NCBI GenBank assembly: GCA_038326165.1
Contig: JBBQJT010000009.1
Location: forward strand, 1-64,000
Reading direction: 5' to 3'
Origin: JAEUUM01 sp038326165
GTDB lineage: Bacteria; Bacteroidota; Bacteroidia; Chitinophagales; Saprospiraceae
DNA length: 64,000 nt
Numbering within the stretch: the first letter of the stretch is position 1; each line of letters opens with the position of its first letter. The position numbers and the translations under genes were made by a program. The notes beneath the pieces were generated by a model. That model did no database searches. It was not told the DNA's origin and was given only the letters and a program-made list of their open reading frames with translations. Shown here piece by piece: positions 56,223 through 64,000 of this stretch.

Positions 56223-57320
56223 ATGTCCAAAGATCTTTTATACAAAGTTGCTCTCAATCTAATGCCAAATATTGGTCCGGTAACTGTGCGTAATTTGGTC
56301 AGCTATTGTGGTGGTGTCATTGAAATATTTCAAGCCAACAAGAAGACCCTAGAAAGTATTCCGGGAGTTGGGCCATCAATTGCCAAAATTGTTACCGAGA
56401 CCGCTATTCTTGATCGAGCTGAACAAGAGCTTGTTTTCATGAAAAAGAATGATGTACGAGCATATTTTTACCTAGATGAGGAATACCCTAAGAGGCTCAA
56501 TCACATCAACGATGCTCCTGCTTTATTGTTTGTCAAAGGCAATGCGGATCTCAATCCAAGCCGAACAGTAGGTATAGTTGGAACCCGCAATCAAACTCCG
56601 ATTGGTATTGCCAACTGTGAAGCTTTGGTAGAATACCTGAACAAATATAATGTGACTATCGTGAGTGGAATGGCCTTTGGTATTGATATCACTGCGCATA
56701 AAAAGGCCTGTGACATCAATATGACCAACTTGGGTATTGTGGCTCATGGTTTGGATACGCTGTATCCAGCGGCTCATAAGCCAATAGAAAAGAAATTGAT
56801 GTTGAATGGAGCTATGATCTCTGAGTTTCCGTCAAAAACCATACCTGACAAAGAGCGTTTTCCTATGCGAAATCGAATCATTGCTGGAATGTCAGACGCT
56901 TTGGTCATCGTTGAAACTGCCGCATCTGGTGGATCGATGATAACAGCTGACATGGCATTTGGCTACAACAAAGATTTGTTCGCATATCCGGGCAGACCTC
57001 AGGATGTCTATTCGCAAGGCTGTAATACATTGATCAAACGCACAAAAGCCTATTTGACTGAATCAGGACAGGATGTTGTTGAGCAAATGATGTGGCCACT
57101 TTTGGATCAAACCAAGGAAATTCAGACAGCCTTATTTGTGGATTTGTCACCAATTGAACAAAAGGCATTGGATTTAATCAGGAAACATGCTGAGTTGAGC
57201 GTTGACCAAATAGCTGGTTATATGGGAACTACTCCAAGTGAAACCGCTTCAATATTACTGCAATTGGAGTTTAGTGGCTTGATTAAGAATATTCCTGGAA
57301 AACGATACATAATGGTTTAA
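56223..57320 (+). CDS. dprA: DNA-processing protein DprA/Smf
   Basis: DprA loads RecA on incoming single-stranded DNA during natural transformation. The 365-aa protein has N-terminal helix-hairpin-helix repeats (about 1-70; LESIPGVGPSIAK) and the Rossmann-like DprA domain. That domain has GTRNQTPIGIANCEALVEYL, VSGMAFGIDITAHKKA, FPMRNRIIAGMSD and YPGRPQDVYSQGCNTLI. A C-terminal winged-helix DML1-like domain (SPIEQKALDLIRKHAELSVD) completes it. No comEA/comM-type gene is in view. It sits 73 nt after the outer-membrane protein gene. Confidence 0.95.
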   Translation: MSKDLLYKVALNLMPNIGPVTVRNLVSYCGGVIEIFQANKKTLESIPGVGPSIAKIVTETAILDRAEQELVFMKKNDVRAYFYLDEEYPKRLNHINDAPALLFVKGNADLNPSRTVGIVGTRNQTPIGIANCEALVEYLNKYNVTIVSGMAFGIDITAHKKACDINMTNLGIVAHGLDTLYPAAHKPIEKKLMLNGAMISEFPSKTIPDKERFPMRNRIIAGMSDALVIVETAASGGSMITADMAFGYNKDLFAYPGRPQDVYSQGCNTLIKRTKAYLTESGQDVVEQMMWPLLDQTKEIQTALFVDLSPIEQKALDLIRKHAELSVDQIAGYMGTTPSETASILLQLEFSGLIKNIPGKRYIMV

Positions 57321-57334
57321 TTCAACTGAACGAT

Positions 57335-58792
57335 TTGAAAAAATCCTTTGTTAGCAATCTGATCTTGTTATTGGGAGCAAATGTTCTGATAAAACCAATT
57401 TTCATCTTTTGGGTAGATCGCTCTGTGCAGAACCATTCAGCTACCAGTGAATATGGACTCTATTTTACTTTTTTCTCTTATTGCATGATCCTCTCACTTG
57501 CTGTGGATTTTGGTGTTCAAACTTGGTATCACAAGACTATTGCCAACGACAATACACACTTTAACACACTTTTTCCAAAGGTTGTCTTGGCAAAGCTTTT
57601 CTCTTCCTTGATATACATGACGCTGCTGTTGACCATTTTTTGGAGTCTTAGATACAAGGCAGCCTTCTTTCCTTTGTTCCTGACCATTATACTTTGGCAA
57701 TTGGTTTCAAGTTGGGTTTTGTTGTTGCGGAGCAATGTTTCAGGTTTTGGTCAATACAAAACCGACGTGTTTTTCTCTATTCTTGATAAGTTTCTGCTTA
57801 TCTCTGTTTTTGGTATATATTTTCTTTTGCACAAAATTCAAAGCTTTGATACCTCACTTTTTGCAACATGGCAATTGTGTGGCTCGCTTTTTCTTTTATT
57901 GATTTTATGTCTTTGGTCCGCTTTCAATCTCCCTTTGATGAGAATGGTTAGACCAAAAGTATCAGAAGCTTTTCAAGTGTTAAAATCTAGCAGTGGATTT
58001 GCTTTAGTCATATTGTGTATGTTATTGTATCAAAGGGCAGATTCCATCGTCCTTGAAAGATTTTTAACTGATGGTTCTCATCAAGCGGGAATTTATGCGG
58101 CTGCCTATAGATTGATTGATGCAATGAATATGTTGGGATTCTTGGCCGCAGGATTATTGTTGCCAATGTTTGCATCACTAGAGAAAAAGCACTTAGAGAA
58201 AATCGGGCTTTTTGACACTTCATTTCGTTTGTTGTGGTGGTTTGTGCTTGTTGCTGCAATCCCAATTTGCTTTAACAGCCAATTCATCATGTCAATTCTG
58301 TACCATAATCCTTCTAAAGAGTGGGGTTGGGCACTGAGCATACTTGTTTGGTCGTTTGTTTTTATGACAATGACTTATGTGTCTGGCACTTATTTGACTG
58401 CTGGGGGAAAAGTGCAGAAACTTTGGAAGCTCTATGGCTTGGTGACTGTATTCAGTGTGCTGACCAACGTGGTAATTGTACAAACCTACGGCTTATTTGG
58501 TGTATGCATTGTTTCAGTAATTAGTAATATGGCCGTTTTTTGCATTCAGACTGTTTTTGCTATTAAAGACATAAAATGGCCTGAGTACAAAGTAATGGTG
58601 AAGCAATGTTTGCTTTATCTTACCTTAGCCATTGTAGGCGTTTGGTTATTAAATTCATTATTTTATGAAAATTCACTGTCTGGACTGATTACTAGTTTTA
58701 TTTTTGTGTTGCTTTTAGGTATTCTGACCAAAGTAGTTTCCGTAAGAAGCTTCCTCGCAGTGTACCAAAATTTTATGAAACCTACATCTTAA
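57335..58792 (+). CDS. Polysaccharide flippase (Wzx/MATE-like)
   Basis: This 485-aa protein has about 12-14 transmembrane helices and no soluble domain. It matches the oligosaccharide flippase (MOP exporter) fold, with an N-terminal half resembling RfbX/Wzx and the central segment LYQRADSIVLERFL. It would move lipid-linked saccharide units across the inner membrane. The start is a TTG, and no ATG fits the reading frame upstream. It is followed by a Wzz-like and a ligase/polymerase-like gene, completing a small polysaccharide unit without glycosyltransferases. Confidence 0.85.
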   Translation: MKKSFVSNLILLLGANVLIKPIFIFWVDRSVQNHSATSEYGLYFTFFSYCMILSLAVDFGVQTWYHKTIANDNTHFNTLFPKVVLAKLFSSLIYMTLLLTIFWSLRYKAAFFPLFLTIILWQLVSSWVLLLRSNVSGFGQYKTDVFFSILDKFLLISVFGIYFLLHKIQSFDTSLFATWQLCGSLFLLLILCLWSAFNLPLMRMVRPKVSEAFQVLKSSSGFALVILCMLLYQRADSIVLERFLTDGSHQAGIYAAAYRLIDAMNMLGFLAAGLLLPMFASLEKKHLEKIGLFDTSFRLLWWFVLVAAIPICFNSQFIMSILYHNPSKEWGWALSILVWSFVFMTMTYVSGTYLTAGGKVQKLWKLYGLVTVFSVLTNVVIVQTYGLFGVCIVSVISNMAVFCIQTVFAIKDIKWPEYKVMVKQCLLYLTLAIVGVWLLNSLFYENSLSGLITSFIFVLLLGILTKVVSVRSFLAVYQNFMKPTS

Positions 58793-58799
58793 AAAAATA

Positions 58800-58818
58800 T
58801 TCTTCAACTGCTGAAGAA
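58800..58818 (+). other. Hairpin between flippase and Wzz-like genes
   Basis: TTCTTCA / TGAAGAA forms a perfect 7-bp stem with a 5-nt loop, 14 nt before the next ATG. It has no T-run and could affect translation of the Wzz-like gene. Confidence 0.35.
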
Positions 58819-58832
58819 CTAATATTGCTCAA

Positions 58833-59954
58833 ATGGAAAAAAATGAAAACCTGATCAGCATCATTGCTATTTTGTACAGATGGAAGGCACCTATCCTTCG
58901 TCTTACAGTTCTTGCTGCTGCCATCAGTATCATTGTGTCTTTATTTCTACCCAACTACTACAGCTCCACTACTACCTTCTACGCAGCAAGTACTGATCTG
59001 GCAAAACCAGAAATGATATTTGGTGGTACAACTAAGGCAATGGAATACTATGGTGGTGACGCAGATATTGATAGGATGTTAACGATTGCCGAAAGCCATG
59101 AATTAAAAGATTTTTTGATTGATAGCTTTAACCTTATGAAACATTATGATATTGATAGCACTGCTCAAAATGCATCTTTCAAAATTATGGAACATCTCGG
59201 TAAACTTTATACGGTGCAAAAAACAAAATTCGATGCCATTCAGCTGACAGTCGAAGACAAAAGTCCTAAGCTTGCTGCTACAATGGTCAATGCCGCTCGA
59301 AAAAGGATAAATGATGTTGCCTTGAATCTAATCCGCAAAAATCAGATGAACGTGCTCAGATCTTATCAAACCAGTATGTTGGAAAAACAAAAGGAATTGA
59401 ATCAATTGGACGATAGTTTAATAATGAGCAGAAAAAGATTTGGGATCTACAATATTGAAGCGCAGAGTGAATTGATGGGAACGACTATTGCCAAAAAAGA
59501 AACAAGCTTGACTGGAAACAAAGGTCGATTGAAAATCTATCAAGAACTATCTTCCCCCAACACAGATACCATCATGAACCTGAAAGCCAATATTCGTGGT
59601 CTTGAAGATGAAATAAACATGTTGACTGATCTAAGAAGTCCGTCAAGCTTCACCCTAGCCAAATTCAACAATGGTGTATCCAAAGTTGAAATATTACAAC
59701 AATTGCACCTGCAAGCTAGAAACAGGTTGAGTTATGACCTTGAGCGATTCAACCAATTACAAAACACCCTTGAAGCAGATATTACTTCATTGATTTTAAT
59801 TGAAACAGGTCAAGTGCCAATTGTTAAATCCAGACCTCGACGCTCACTTATTGTTATAGCGAGTATCTTGGCTGCTTTGCTATTGGGCACAATAACTGCT
59901 TTGCTGCTAGATAATTACCGCAATGTTAATTGGAAGGAACTACTGAATGCCTGA
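58833..59954 (+). CDS. Wzz-like polysaccharide chain-length/co-polymerase protein
   Basis: This 373-aa inner-membrane protein has a first helix at about 20-40 (LRLTVLAAAISIIVSLFLP). A periplasmic domain follows with long coiled-coil helices (about 160-310). The last helix near 335-358 (IVIASILAALLLGTITALLL) is preceded by a proline-containing VPIVKSRPRRS. This is the Wzz/PCP-1 topology that sets the length of O-antigen or exopolysaccharide chains. No C-terminal tyrosine kinase is fused. It overlaps the next gene by 8 nt. Confidence 0.86.
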   Translation: MEKNENLISIIAILYRWKAPILRLTVLAAAISIIVSLFLPNYYSSTTTFYAASTDLAKPEMIFGGTTKAMEYYGGDADIDRMLTIAESHELKDFLIDSFNLMKHYDIDSTAQNASFKIMEHLGKLYTVQKTKFDAIQLTVEDKSPKLAATMVNAARKRINDVALNLIRKNQMNVLRSYQTSMLEKQKELNQLDDSLIMSRKRFGIYNIEAQSELMGTTIAKKETSLTGNKGRLKIYQELSSPNTDTIMNLKANIRGLEDEINMLTDLRSPSSFTLAKFNNGVSKVEILQQLHLQARNRLSYDLERFNQLQNTLEADITSLILIETGQVPIVKSRPRRSLIVIASILAALLLGTITALLLDNYRNVNWKELLNA

Positions 59955-61431
59955 GGCGAGCATTTTTCAAAAACACTCTAAATCACAAGCTTCCGGGCTT
60001 TGGTGGTTTACTGCTGGACTCTTTTTGCTCAGCTTAGCCGCCAGTATTTGGTTGGAGAAAAGCTGGATATTGGGTATTCCATTTGCCTGGATATTTACCT
60101 ATGCCACCATTCTCAACATAAAAATACCATTCTATATTTTACTGGCTACGATACCGTTGAGCACTGAGACCAGTTTTGAGAATGGTTTTTCCACTGATTT
60201 ACCCGCTGAGCCACTGACCGTTTATTTGATGTTCATATATTTCGCTTATGTTTTACAACAAATGCGGACTATGAGCAGTCGATTCTTTTTGCACCCCATT
60301 TCTTTGCTGTTGCTGGGTCATGTGGTATGGATCGGCATTTCATGCATCAACTCATACAATCAGCTTGTTTCGATAAAGTTCTTTCTTGCTAAGATTTGGT
60401 ATGTTGTGGTATTTTATTTTCTGTCCGGCCTAATATTAAAAGACTTAAAGGAAATCAAGAAATATACTTGGTTTATTCTCATTCCATTGATAACAGTAGC
60501 CATAATTGTTGTCATAAGGCATGGTATGGTTGGTTTTAGCTTCAAGGAGATTAGCCATATTTACTATCCATTTTTTAGAAATCATGTTGATTATGCTTGT
60601 CAATTGGCCTTGTTTATACCATTTGTTTATGTGGCGCGCTCTTGGTATAATAAATGGAGCAATAAGTGGCTATTTCTATGGTTTGCTGTTGTTTTTTCGT
60701 TTTTAGCAATTCAAGTATCTTATACCCGTGCTGCCATCGGGGCATTATTTATAGGTATTGGAGCGTTTTATGTCATGAAATACAAATTGCTCAAGCCTGT
60801 ATTAGTCCTTGTTGCCGTCGGAGTGACCTTGTTCTTGGCATCCATGGCCAGTGGAAACAAATATCTTCGATTTGCTCCAAACTTTGAAAAGACAGTCACA
60901 CACCAAAATTTTGAAAACTTATTAGAAGCTACTTATAAACTGCAAGATATTTCAACCATGGAAAGGGTCTATCGTTGGGTGGCTGCCAGTCAAATGATTA
61001 AAAAAGAGCCTTGGTTTGGATTTGGGCCAGGCACCTTTTATTTCTTCTATAAATCTTATACGGTTTCAAGCTTTAAAACCTATGTAAGCTACAATCCTGA
61101 AAAATCAGGTATACACTGCTACTATCTGATGACACAAGTGGAGCAAGGAATATTCGGATTGATTATTTTGTTGAGTCTGATATCTTTTGCTTTGATGCGA
61201 CTACAGTACTTATACCACACTGTGGAAGATAAAGCATTAAAAAAAGTAGTTGGCGCTATTTTGGTGAGTTTTGTTATTATTTTATGCCTTTTGGTAATGA
61301 ACGATATGATTGAAACCATTAAAGTTGGTCCCTTTTATTTCATTATTCTTGCATTGATTACCAATATCGATTTGATGGTTCGAAGCGAAAAGGAATCAAG
61401 TGTTACCCCTCAAACAACTCCGGCTGGTTGA
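59947..61431 (+). CDS. O-antigen ligase/polymerase-like membrane protein
   Basis: This 494-aa protein has about 11-12 helices and one large periplasmic loop (about residues 305-400). The loop contains FGFGPGTFYFFY and SGIHCYYLMTQVEQG, as in the WaaL/Wzy superfamily. It either links O-polysaccharide to a lipid carrier or polymerises repeat units, and sequence alone does not separate the two. The 3' end overlaps tdk by 29 nt, tail to tail. Confidence 0.85.
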   Translation: MPEASIFQKHSKSQASGLWWFTAGLFLLSLAASIWLEKSWILGIPFAWIFTYATILNIKIPFYILLATIPLSTETSFENGFSTDLPAEPLTVYLMFIYFAYVLQQMRTMSSRFFLHPISLLLLGHVVWIGISCINSYNQLVSIKFFLAKIWYVVVFYFLSGLILKDLKEIKKYTWFILIPLITVAIIVVIRHGMVGFSFKEISHIYYPFFRNHVDYACQLALFIPFVYVARSWYNKWSNKWLFLWFAVVFSFLAIQVSYTRAAIGALFIGIGAFYVMKYKLLKPVLVLVAVGVTLFLASMASGNKYLRFAPNFEKTVTHQNFENLLEATYKLQDISTMERVYRWVAASQMIKKEPWFGFGPGTFYFFYKSYTVSSFKTYVSYNPEKSGIHCYYLMTQVEQGIFGLIILLSLISFALMRLQYLYHTVEDKALKKVVGAILVSFVIILCLLVMNDMIETIKVGPFYFIILALITNIDLMVRSEKESSVTPQTTPAG

Positions 61432-62044
61432 GATTGTCCTCTGCATCTGGGAAGACATCCTCGTTGAATCTTAAAATATTACCCATGCTGTAGCAGGTTC
61501 TACAACGGGGCTCGTAATGTTCTAAAGCGCCTAGCATCACTCTTTCATTGTCATCCACCAATCTATACGAGTGAGTAGCCAAACTTCCACAATGTGGACA
61601 TATTGCGTGCACTTTCGTAATGTATTCCGACACTGCAAGCAATCCAGGGATAGGACCAAATGGTTTGCCCAAATAATCCATATCCAGGCCTGCAACAATC
61701 ACCCGAATTCCTTTTAAGGCCATTTCCTGGCAAACATCCTGCAATTTCAGGTCAAAGAACTGCGCTTCATCAATTCCCAACACACTGAATTCTATCTTTG
61801 ATTTCAATATTTCTTCCGAATTCGAAATGGGTATGGCTTCCAGAGAATTCGAATTGTGACTTACAACATCGTTTACTGCATAGCGCTGGTCGATTGCAGG
61901 TTTAAAAACTGCTATTTTTTGATTAGCTATCTTTGCCCTTTTCAGTCTGCGGATCAGCTCTTCCGTCTTGCCTGAAAACATAGAACCACAAATAACTTCT
62001 ATCCATCCACTGCGCTGTCCTTTGTAATGCGGTTCCAAAAACAC
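61403..62044 (-). CDS. tdk: Thymidine kinase
   Basis: Tdk phosphorylates thymidine in the pyrimidine salvage pathway. The 213-aa type II enzyme has the P-loop GSMFSGKTEELIRRL near residue 20, and the catalytic Glu with its DEAQFFD motif near 93. The lasso-loop zinc site has two CxxC pairs (CPHCGS and CRTCYS). Its last ten codons lie inside the converging ligase-like gene. Confidence 0.96.
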   Translation of the reverse strand: MFLEPHYKGQRSGWIEVICGSMFSGKTEELIRRLKRAKIANQKIAVFKPAIDQRYAVNDVVSHNSNSLEAIPISNSEEILKSKIEFSVLGIDEAQFFDLKLQDVCQEMALKGIRVIVAGLDMDYLGKPFGPIPGLLAVSEYITKVHAICPHCGSLATHSYRLVDDNERVMLGALEHYEPRCRTCYSMGNILRFNEDVFPDAEDNLNQPELFEG

Positions 62045-62096
62045 AATATTTAAAATTTAAATGTCCTCAAATCTAAAGAAATTATAAGAATTTATA

Positions 62097-62118
62097 AAAT
62101 TCGTACCGTGAAATTCGT
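62097..62118 (+). repeat. Direct repeat upstream of the unknown gene and pfkA
   Basis: AAATTCGT occurs at 62097-62104 and 62111-62118, a 14-bp period, in the divergent tdk promoter region. It could bind a regulator, but two copies of 8 bp in AT-rich DNA are weak evidence. Confidence 0.3.
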
Positions 62119-62142
62119 TAATCTTGACACAAAAAAAGAATT

Positions 62143-62982
62143 ATGCAACAATCGAGTCCAATAAACAGCCTAAAAACTCTCCTTTCAAAGGCATTATCAC
62201 TCGCAAATTCCGCTTCCATTTCCTTGATTGAGAAGGATATGATTATGGCTTTGATAAGGAAAAGTTATGAAGAAGCCAATATGCTTGAAATAGAAAGCAG
62301 TTCAATTCCTGAAGAGCAAAATAAACTGGCTACAGATCCTGTAATCATTCCTAAACCAATTCCAGAAGCAACTCCTGAACCAATAATAATTCCTGAAGTA
62401 CTGCCTGCTCCTGTTCCATTTGAATTTATTGAAGAAGTCAAAATCACGGTTCCTGTAGCCGAACAAGTTGTAATTGCAGAGCCTGAAATTATCCAAGCGG
62501 AGTCAACTGTTGTTGCGCCAGTTCAATCAGTGGACCTGTCTTCGCCCGTGATGGAAGAAAAACTTGCACCATCTCCCAATTTTGCTGAATTAATGGAAAA
62601 GGTAAAACCAAAAGAGATTGTAATGCCGACTCAGAAGATTGAAGAAGAAGATGAGCCAATGTTCTTCTCCGATATACGACTTGAAGATATGTTTGACCCA
62701 AAGGCGGCCTCTGAATTATCAGAAAGATTGAGTGCTTCAAAAATTGATAATATCGTTACAGCAATTGGCTTAAACGAGCGAATCTTTACGGTCAACGAAT
62801 TATTCGAAGGCAACAATGATGAATTTCAGGATGTATGTGCCCACTTGAGGCAATTGGGTAGCTATGCACAGGCCAAAAGCTATCTGTCCACCTCCGTTAT
62901 CGACAGATACAATTGGATGGCTCCGGATAAATTCCGCAAAGCAAAGGAATTCATCAAATTGGCTCGCAGATTGTACATATAA
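62143..62982 (+). CDS. Conserved-looking protein of unknown function
   Basis: This 279-aa cytoplasmic protein has a helical N-terminus (about 1-48). A long Pro/Glu/Val-rich disordered linker follows (about 50-150), and then a compact helical C-terminal domain (about 170-279). That domain contains IDNIVTAIGLNERIFTVNEL and ends KFRKAKEFIKLARRLYI. I recall similar C-terminal domains in unnamed Bacteroidota proteins but know no function. It precedes pfkA by 15 nt, so the two are probably cotranscribed. Confidence 0.72.
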   Translation: MQQSSPINSLKTLLSKALSLANSASISLIEKDMIMALIRKSYEEANMLEIESSSIPEEQNKLATDPVIIPKPIPEATPEPIIIPEVLPAPVPFEFIEEVKITVPVAEQVVIAEPEIIQAESTVVAPVQSVDLSSPVMEEKLAPSPNFAELMEKVKPKEIVMPTQKIEEEDEPMFFSDIRLEDMFDPKAASELSERLSASKIDNIVTAIGLNERIFTVNELFEGNNDEFQDVCAHLRQLGSYAQAKSYLSTSVIDRYNWMAPDKFRKAKEFIKLARRLYI

Positions 62983-62997
62983 TCTCAATAAAACAAA

Positions 62998-63966
62998 ATG
63001 AAAAAAATTGCTGTATTTACCTCTGGTGGTGATTCTCCTGGCATGAATGCTGCCATAAGAGCTGTTGTCCGTGCTGGAATCCATTCAGGGCTGGAAGTTT
63101 ATGGAATATTGCGTGGATACGAAGGAATGATAGATGGAAACTTTGTGCCAATGGATACCCGCAGCGTAAGCAATATCATCCAGCTCGGTGGCACGATACT
63201 CTACACTGCACGAAGTGAAAGATTCCGAACACCAGAGGGAAGAAAACTGGCGTTTGAAAACCTAAAAGCACACGATATCGATGGTATTGTTGCGATTGGT
63301 GGGGACGGAACATTTACAGGAGCTGATATTTTTACCAAAGAGTATCCACTAAAAATAGTGGGATTGCCGGGAACCATAGACAATGATTTATACGGAACAG
63401 ATTTCACAATTGGTTATGATACTGCCATAAATACGGCCATGTGGGCAATTGACAATATCAAGGATACTGCCAATGCTCATGATCGTTTGTTCTTTGTAGA
63501 AGTAATGGGACGCGACAGCGGATTCATAGCGTTGCGCAGCGCTATAGCCGTGGGAGCCGAAGCAGTTTTAATACCCGAAACACATACAGACATTGATCAA
63601 TTGTATGATAAAGTTAGAACTCAAAGTGATTTAAAGAAACGGGCTTGTATTGTGGTAGTTGCTGAAGGCGACGAATTTGGTGGTGCCTATAAAATATCAG
63701 AAGAGATCCGTAAAAGAGATCCGAAGTTAGACATTCGTGTATCTGTACTCGGGCACATGCAGCGTGGTGGCAGACCCAGTTGTATGGATCGATTTCTTGC
63801 CAGCAGATTGGGACTAGAAGCAGTAAAAGCCTTAAATGATGGAGTTTCGGGCGTAATGATTGGACAAAGTCATAACAATATCACATATACTCCGTTTGAA
63901 AAGTCAATAAAACTAAACAATACCTTAAACCCAGTGTTGACTGAGATGGTAGAAATCTTATCATGA
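62998..63966 (+). CDS. pfkA: ATP-dependent 6-phosphofructokinase
   Basis: PfkA phosphorylates fructose 6-phosphate, the committed step of glycolysis. The 322-aa length is typical. Seen are TSGGDSPGMNAAIRA (ATP site), GIVAIGGDGTFTGA, the catalytic PGTIDNDLYGTD, TIGYDTAINTA, EVMGRDSGFIAL, and the sugar-phosphate motif LGHMQRGGRPS. The Gly at the GGDGT position favours ATP rather than pyrophosphate as donor. Its stop overlaps the next start as ATGA. Confidence 0.96.
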   Translation: MKKIAVFTSGGDSPGMNAAIRAVVRAGIHSGLEVYGILRGYEGMIDGNFVPMDTRSVSNIIQLGGTILYTARSERFRTPEGRKLAFENLKAHDIDGIVAIGGDGTFTGADIFTKEYPLKIVGLPGTIDNDLYGTDFTIGYDTAINTAMWAIDNIKDTANAHDRLFFVEVMGRDSGFIALRSAIAVGAEAVLIPETHTDIDQLYDKVRTQSDLKKRACIVVVAEGDEFGGAYKISEEIRKRDPKLDIRVSVLGHMQRGGRPSCMDRFLASRLGLEAVKALNDGVSGVMIGQSHNNITYTPFEKSIKLNNTLNPVLTEMVEILS

Positions 63967-64000
63967 ACGATCATTCCACAAATCTTGCATTGCTCAAAAA
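63963..64000 (+). CDS. Start of an unidentified gene, cut by window end
   Basis: An ATG overlapping the pfkA stop (ATGA) opens MNDHSTNLALLK and runs off the window. The overlap suggests translational coupling to pfkA. Twelve residues are too few to identify it. Confidence 0.5.
   Translation, partial: MNDHSTNLALLK

Noticed and set aside
55..63900. CRISPR array, tRNA or rRNA genes
   Set aside because: I scanned the intergenic stretches and saw no regularly spaced repeats, cloverleaf-like sequence or rRNA signature. A tRNAscan or Infernal run would be the decisive check.

Overview
The window reads as a chromosomal segment of a Bacteroidota bacterium. The sequence evidence is an AT-rich composition, almost no Shine-Dalgarno motifs, several promoters with the phylum's TAnnTTTG -7 element, secreted proteins ending in type IX secretion (T9SS) C-terminal domains, a SprB-type repeat, a DUF4175 protein and DUF5723-like and PorT-like outer-membrane barrels. 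A Saprospiria-like affiliation is my guess. Gene density is high and most of the content is housekeeping.

Layout: 1-5 kb holds an alpha/beta hydrolase cut by the window edge, a perfect parS site, typA with its terminator, and a minus-strand group (small HExxH protein, papain-like protease, ybeY, anti-sigma-type ATPase). 5-12 kb (minus) holds a 1111-aa DUF4175 coiled-coil membrane protein, an M1 aminopeptidase lipoprotein and dapD. 12-24 kb holds a large T9SS-secreted metalloprotease, a PAP2-like membrane protein, an OmpA/beta-propeller protein, a decayed MscS channel gene, an M48 protease, lipoproteins and a histidine kinase. 24-29.4 kb holds a LexA-like S24 repressor, a two-domain FAD/Fe-S dehydrogenase and dnaB.

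The accessory patch is 29.4-33 kb. A HlyD-type secretion adaptor gene is broken by an in-frame stop and by an IS1380-family element, whose transposase is itself frameshifted. About 600 bp follow with an orphan promoter and gene-like fragments, and then radC. 33.7-45 kb holds ileS (with an altered GIHH signature motif), a beta-CASP nuclease, an outer-membrane trio, nitroreductase, an enoyl-CoA-reductase-like SDR and two tandem Hsp20 genes. 45-52 kb holds cell-wall enzymes (MltD-like transglycosylase, LysM glucosaminidase), a structured intergenic region that may encode a small RNA, and pckA. 52.5-61.4 kb is one plus-strand run: purH, coaX, an outer-membrane protein, dprA, and polysaccharide export/polymerisation genes (flippase, Wzz-like, O-antigen ligase-like). 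The window ends with tdk, an unknown protein, pfkA and the start of one more gene.

No convincing new multi-gene system is visible. The best leads are the GXHH-type isoleucyl-tRNA synthetase (a motif linked to mupirocin hyper-resistance), the perfect parS palindrome, the broken secretion locus with its unexplained right flank, the 46.6-47.0 kb structured region, and the autoregulation-ready S24 repressor. No tRNA, rRNA or CRISPR array was seen.
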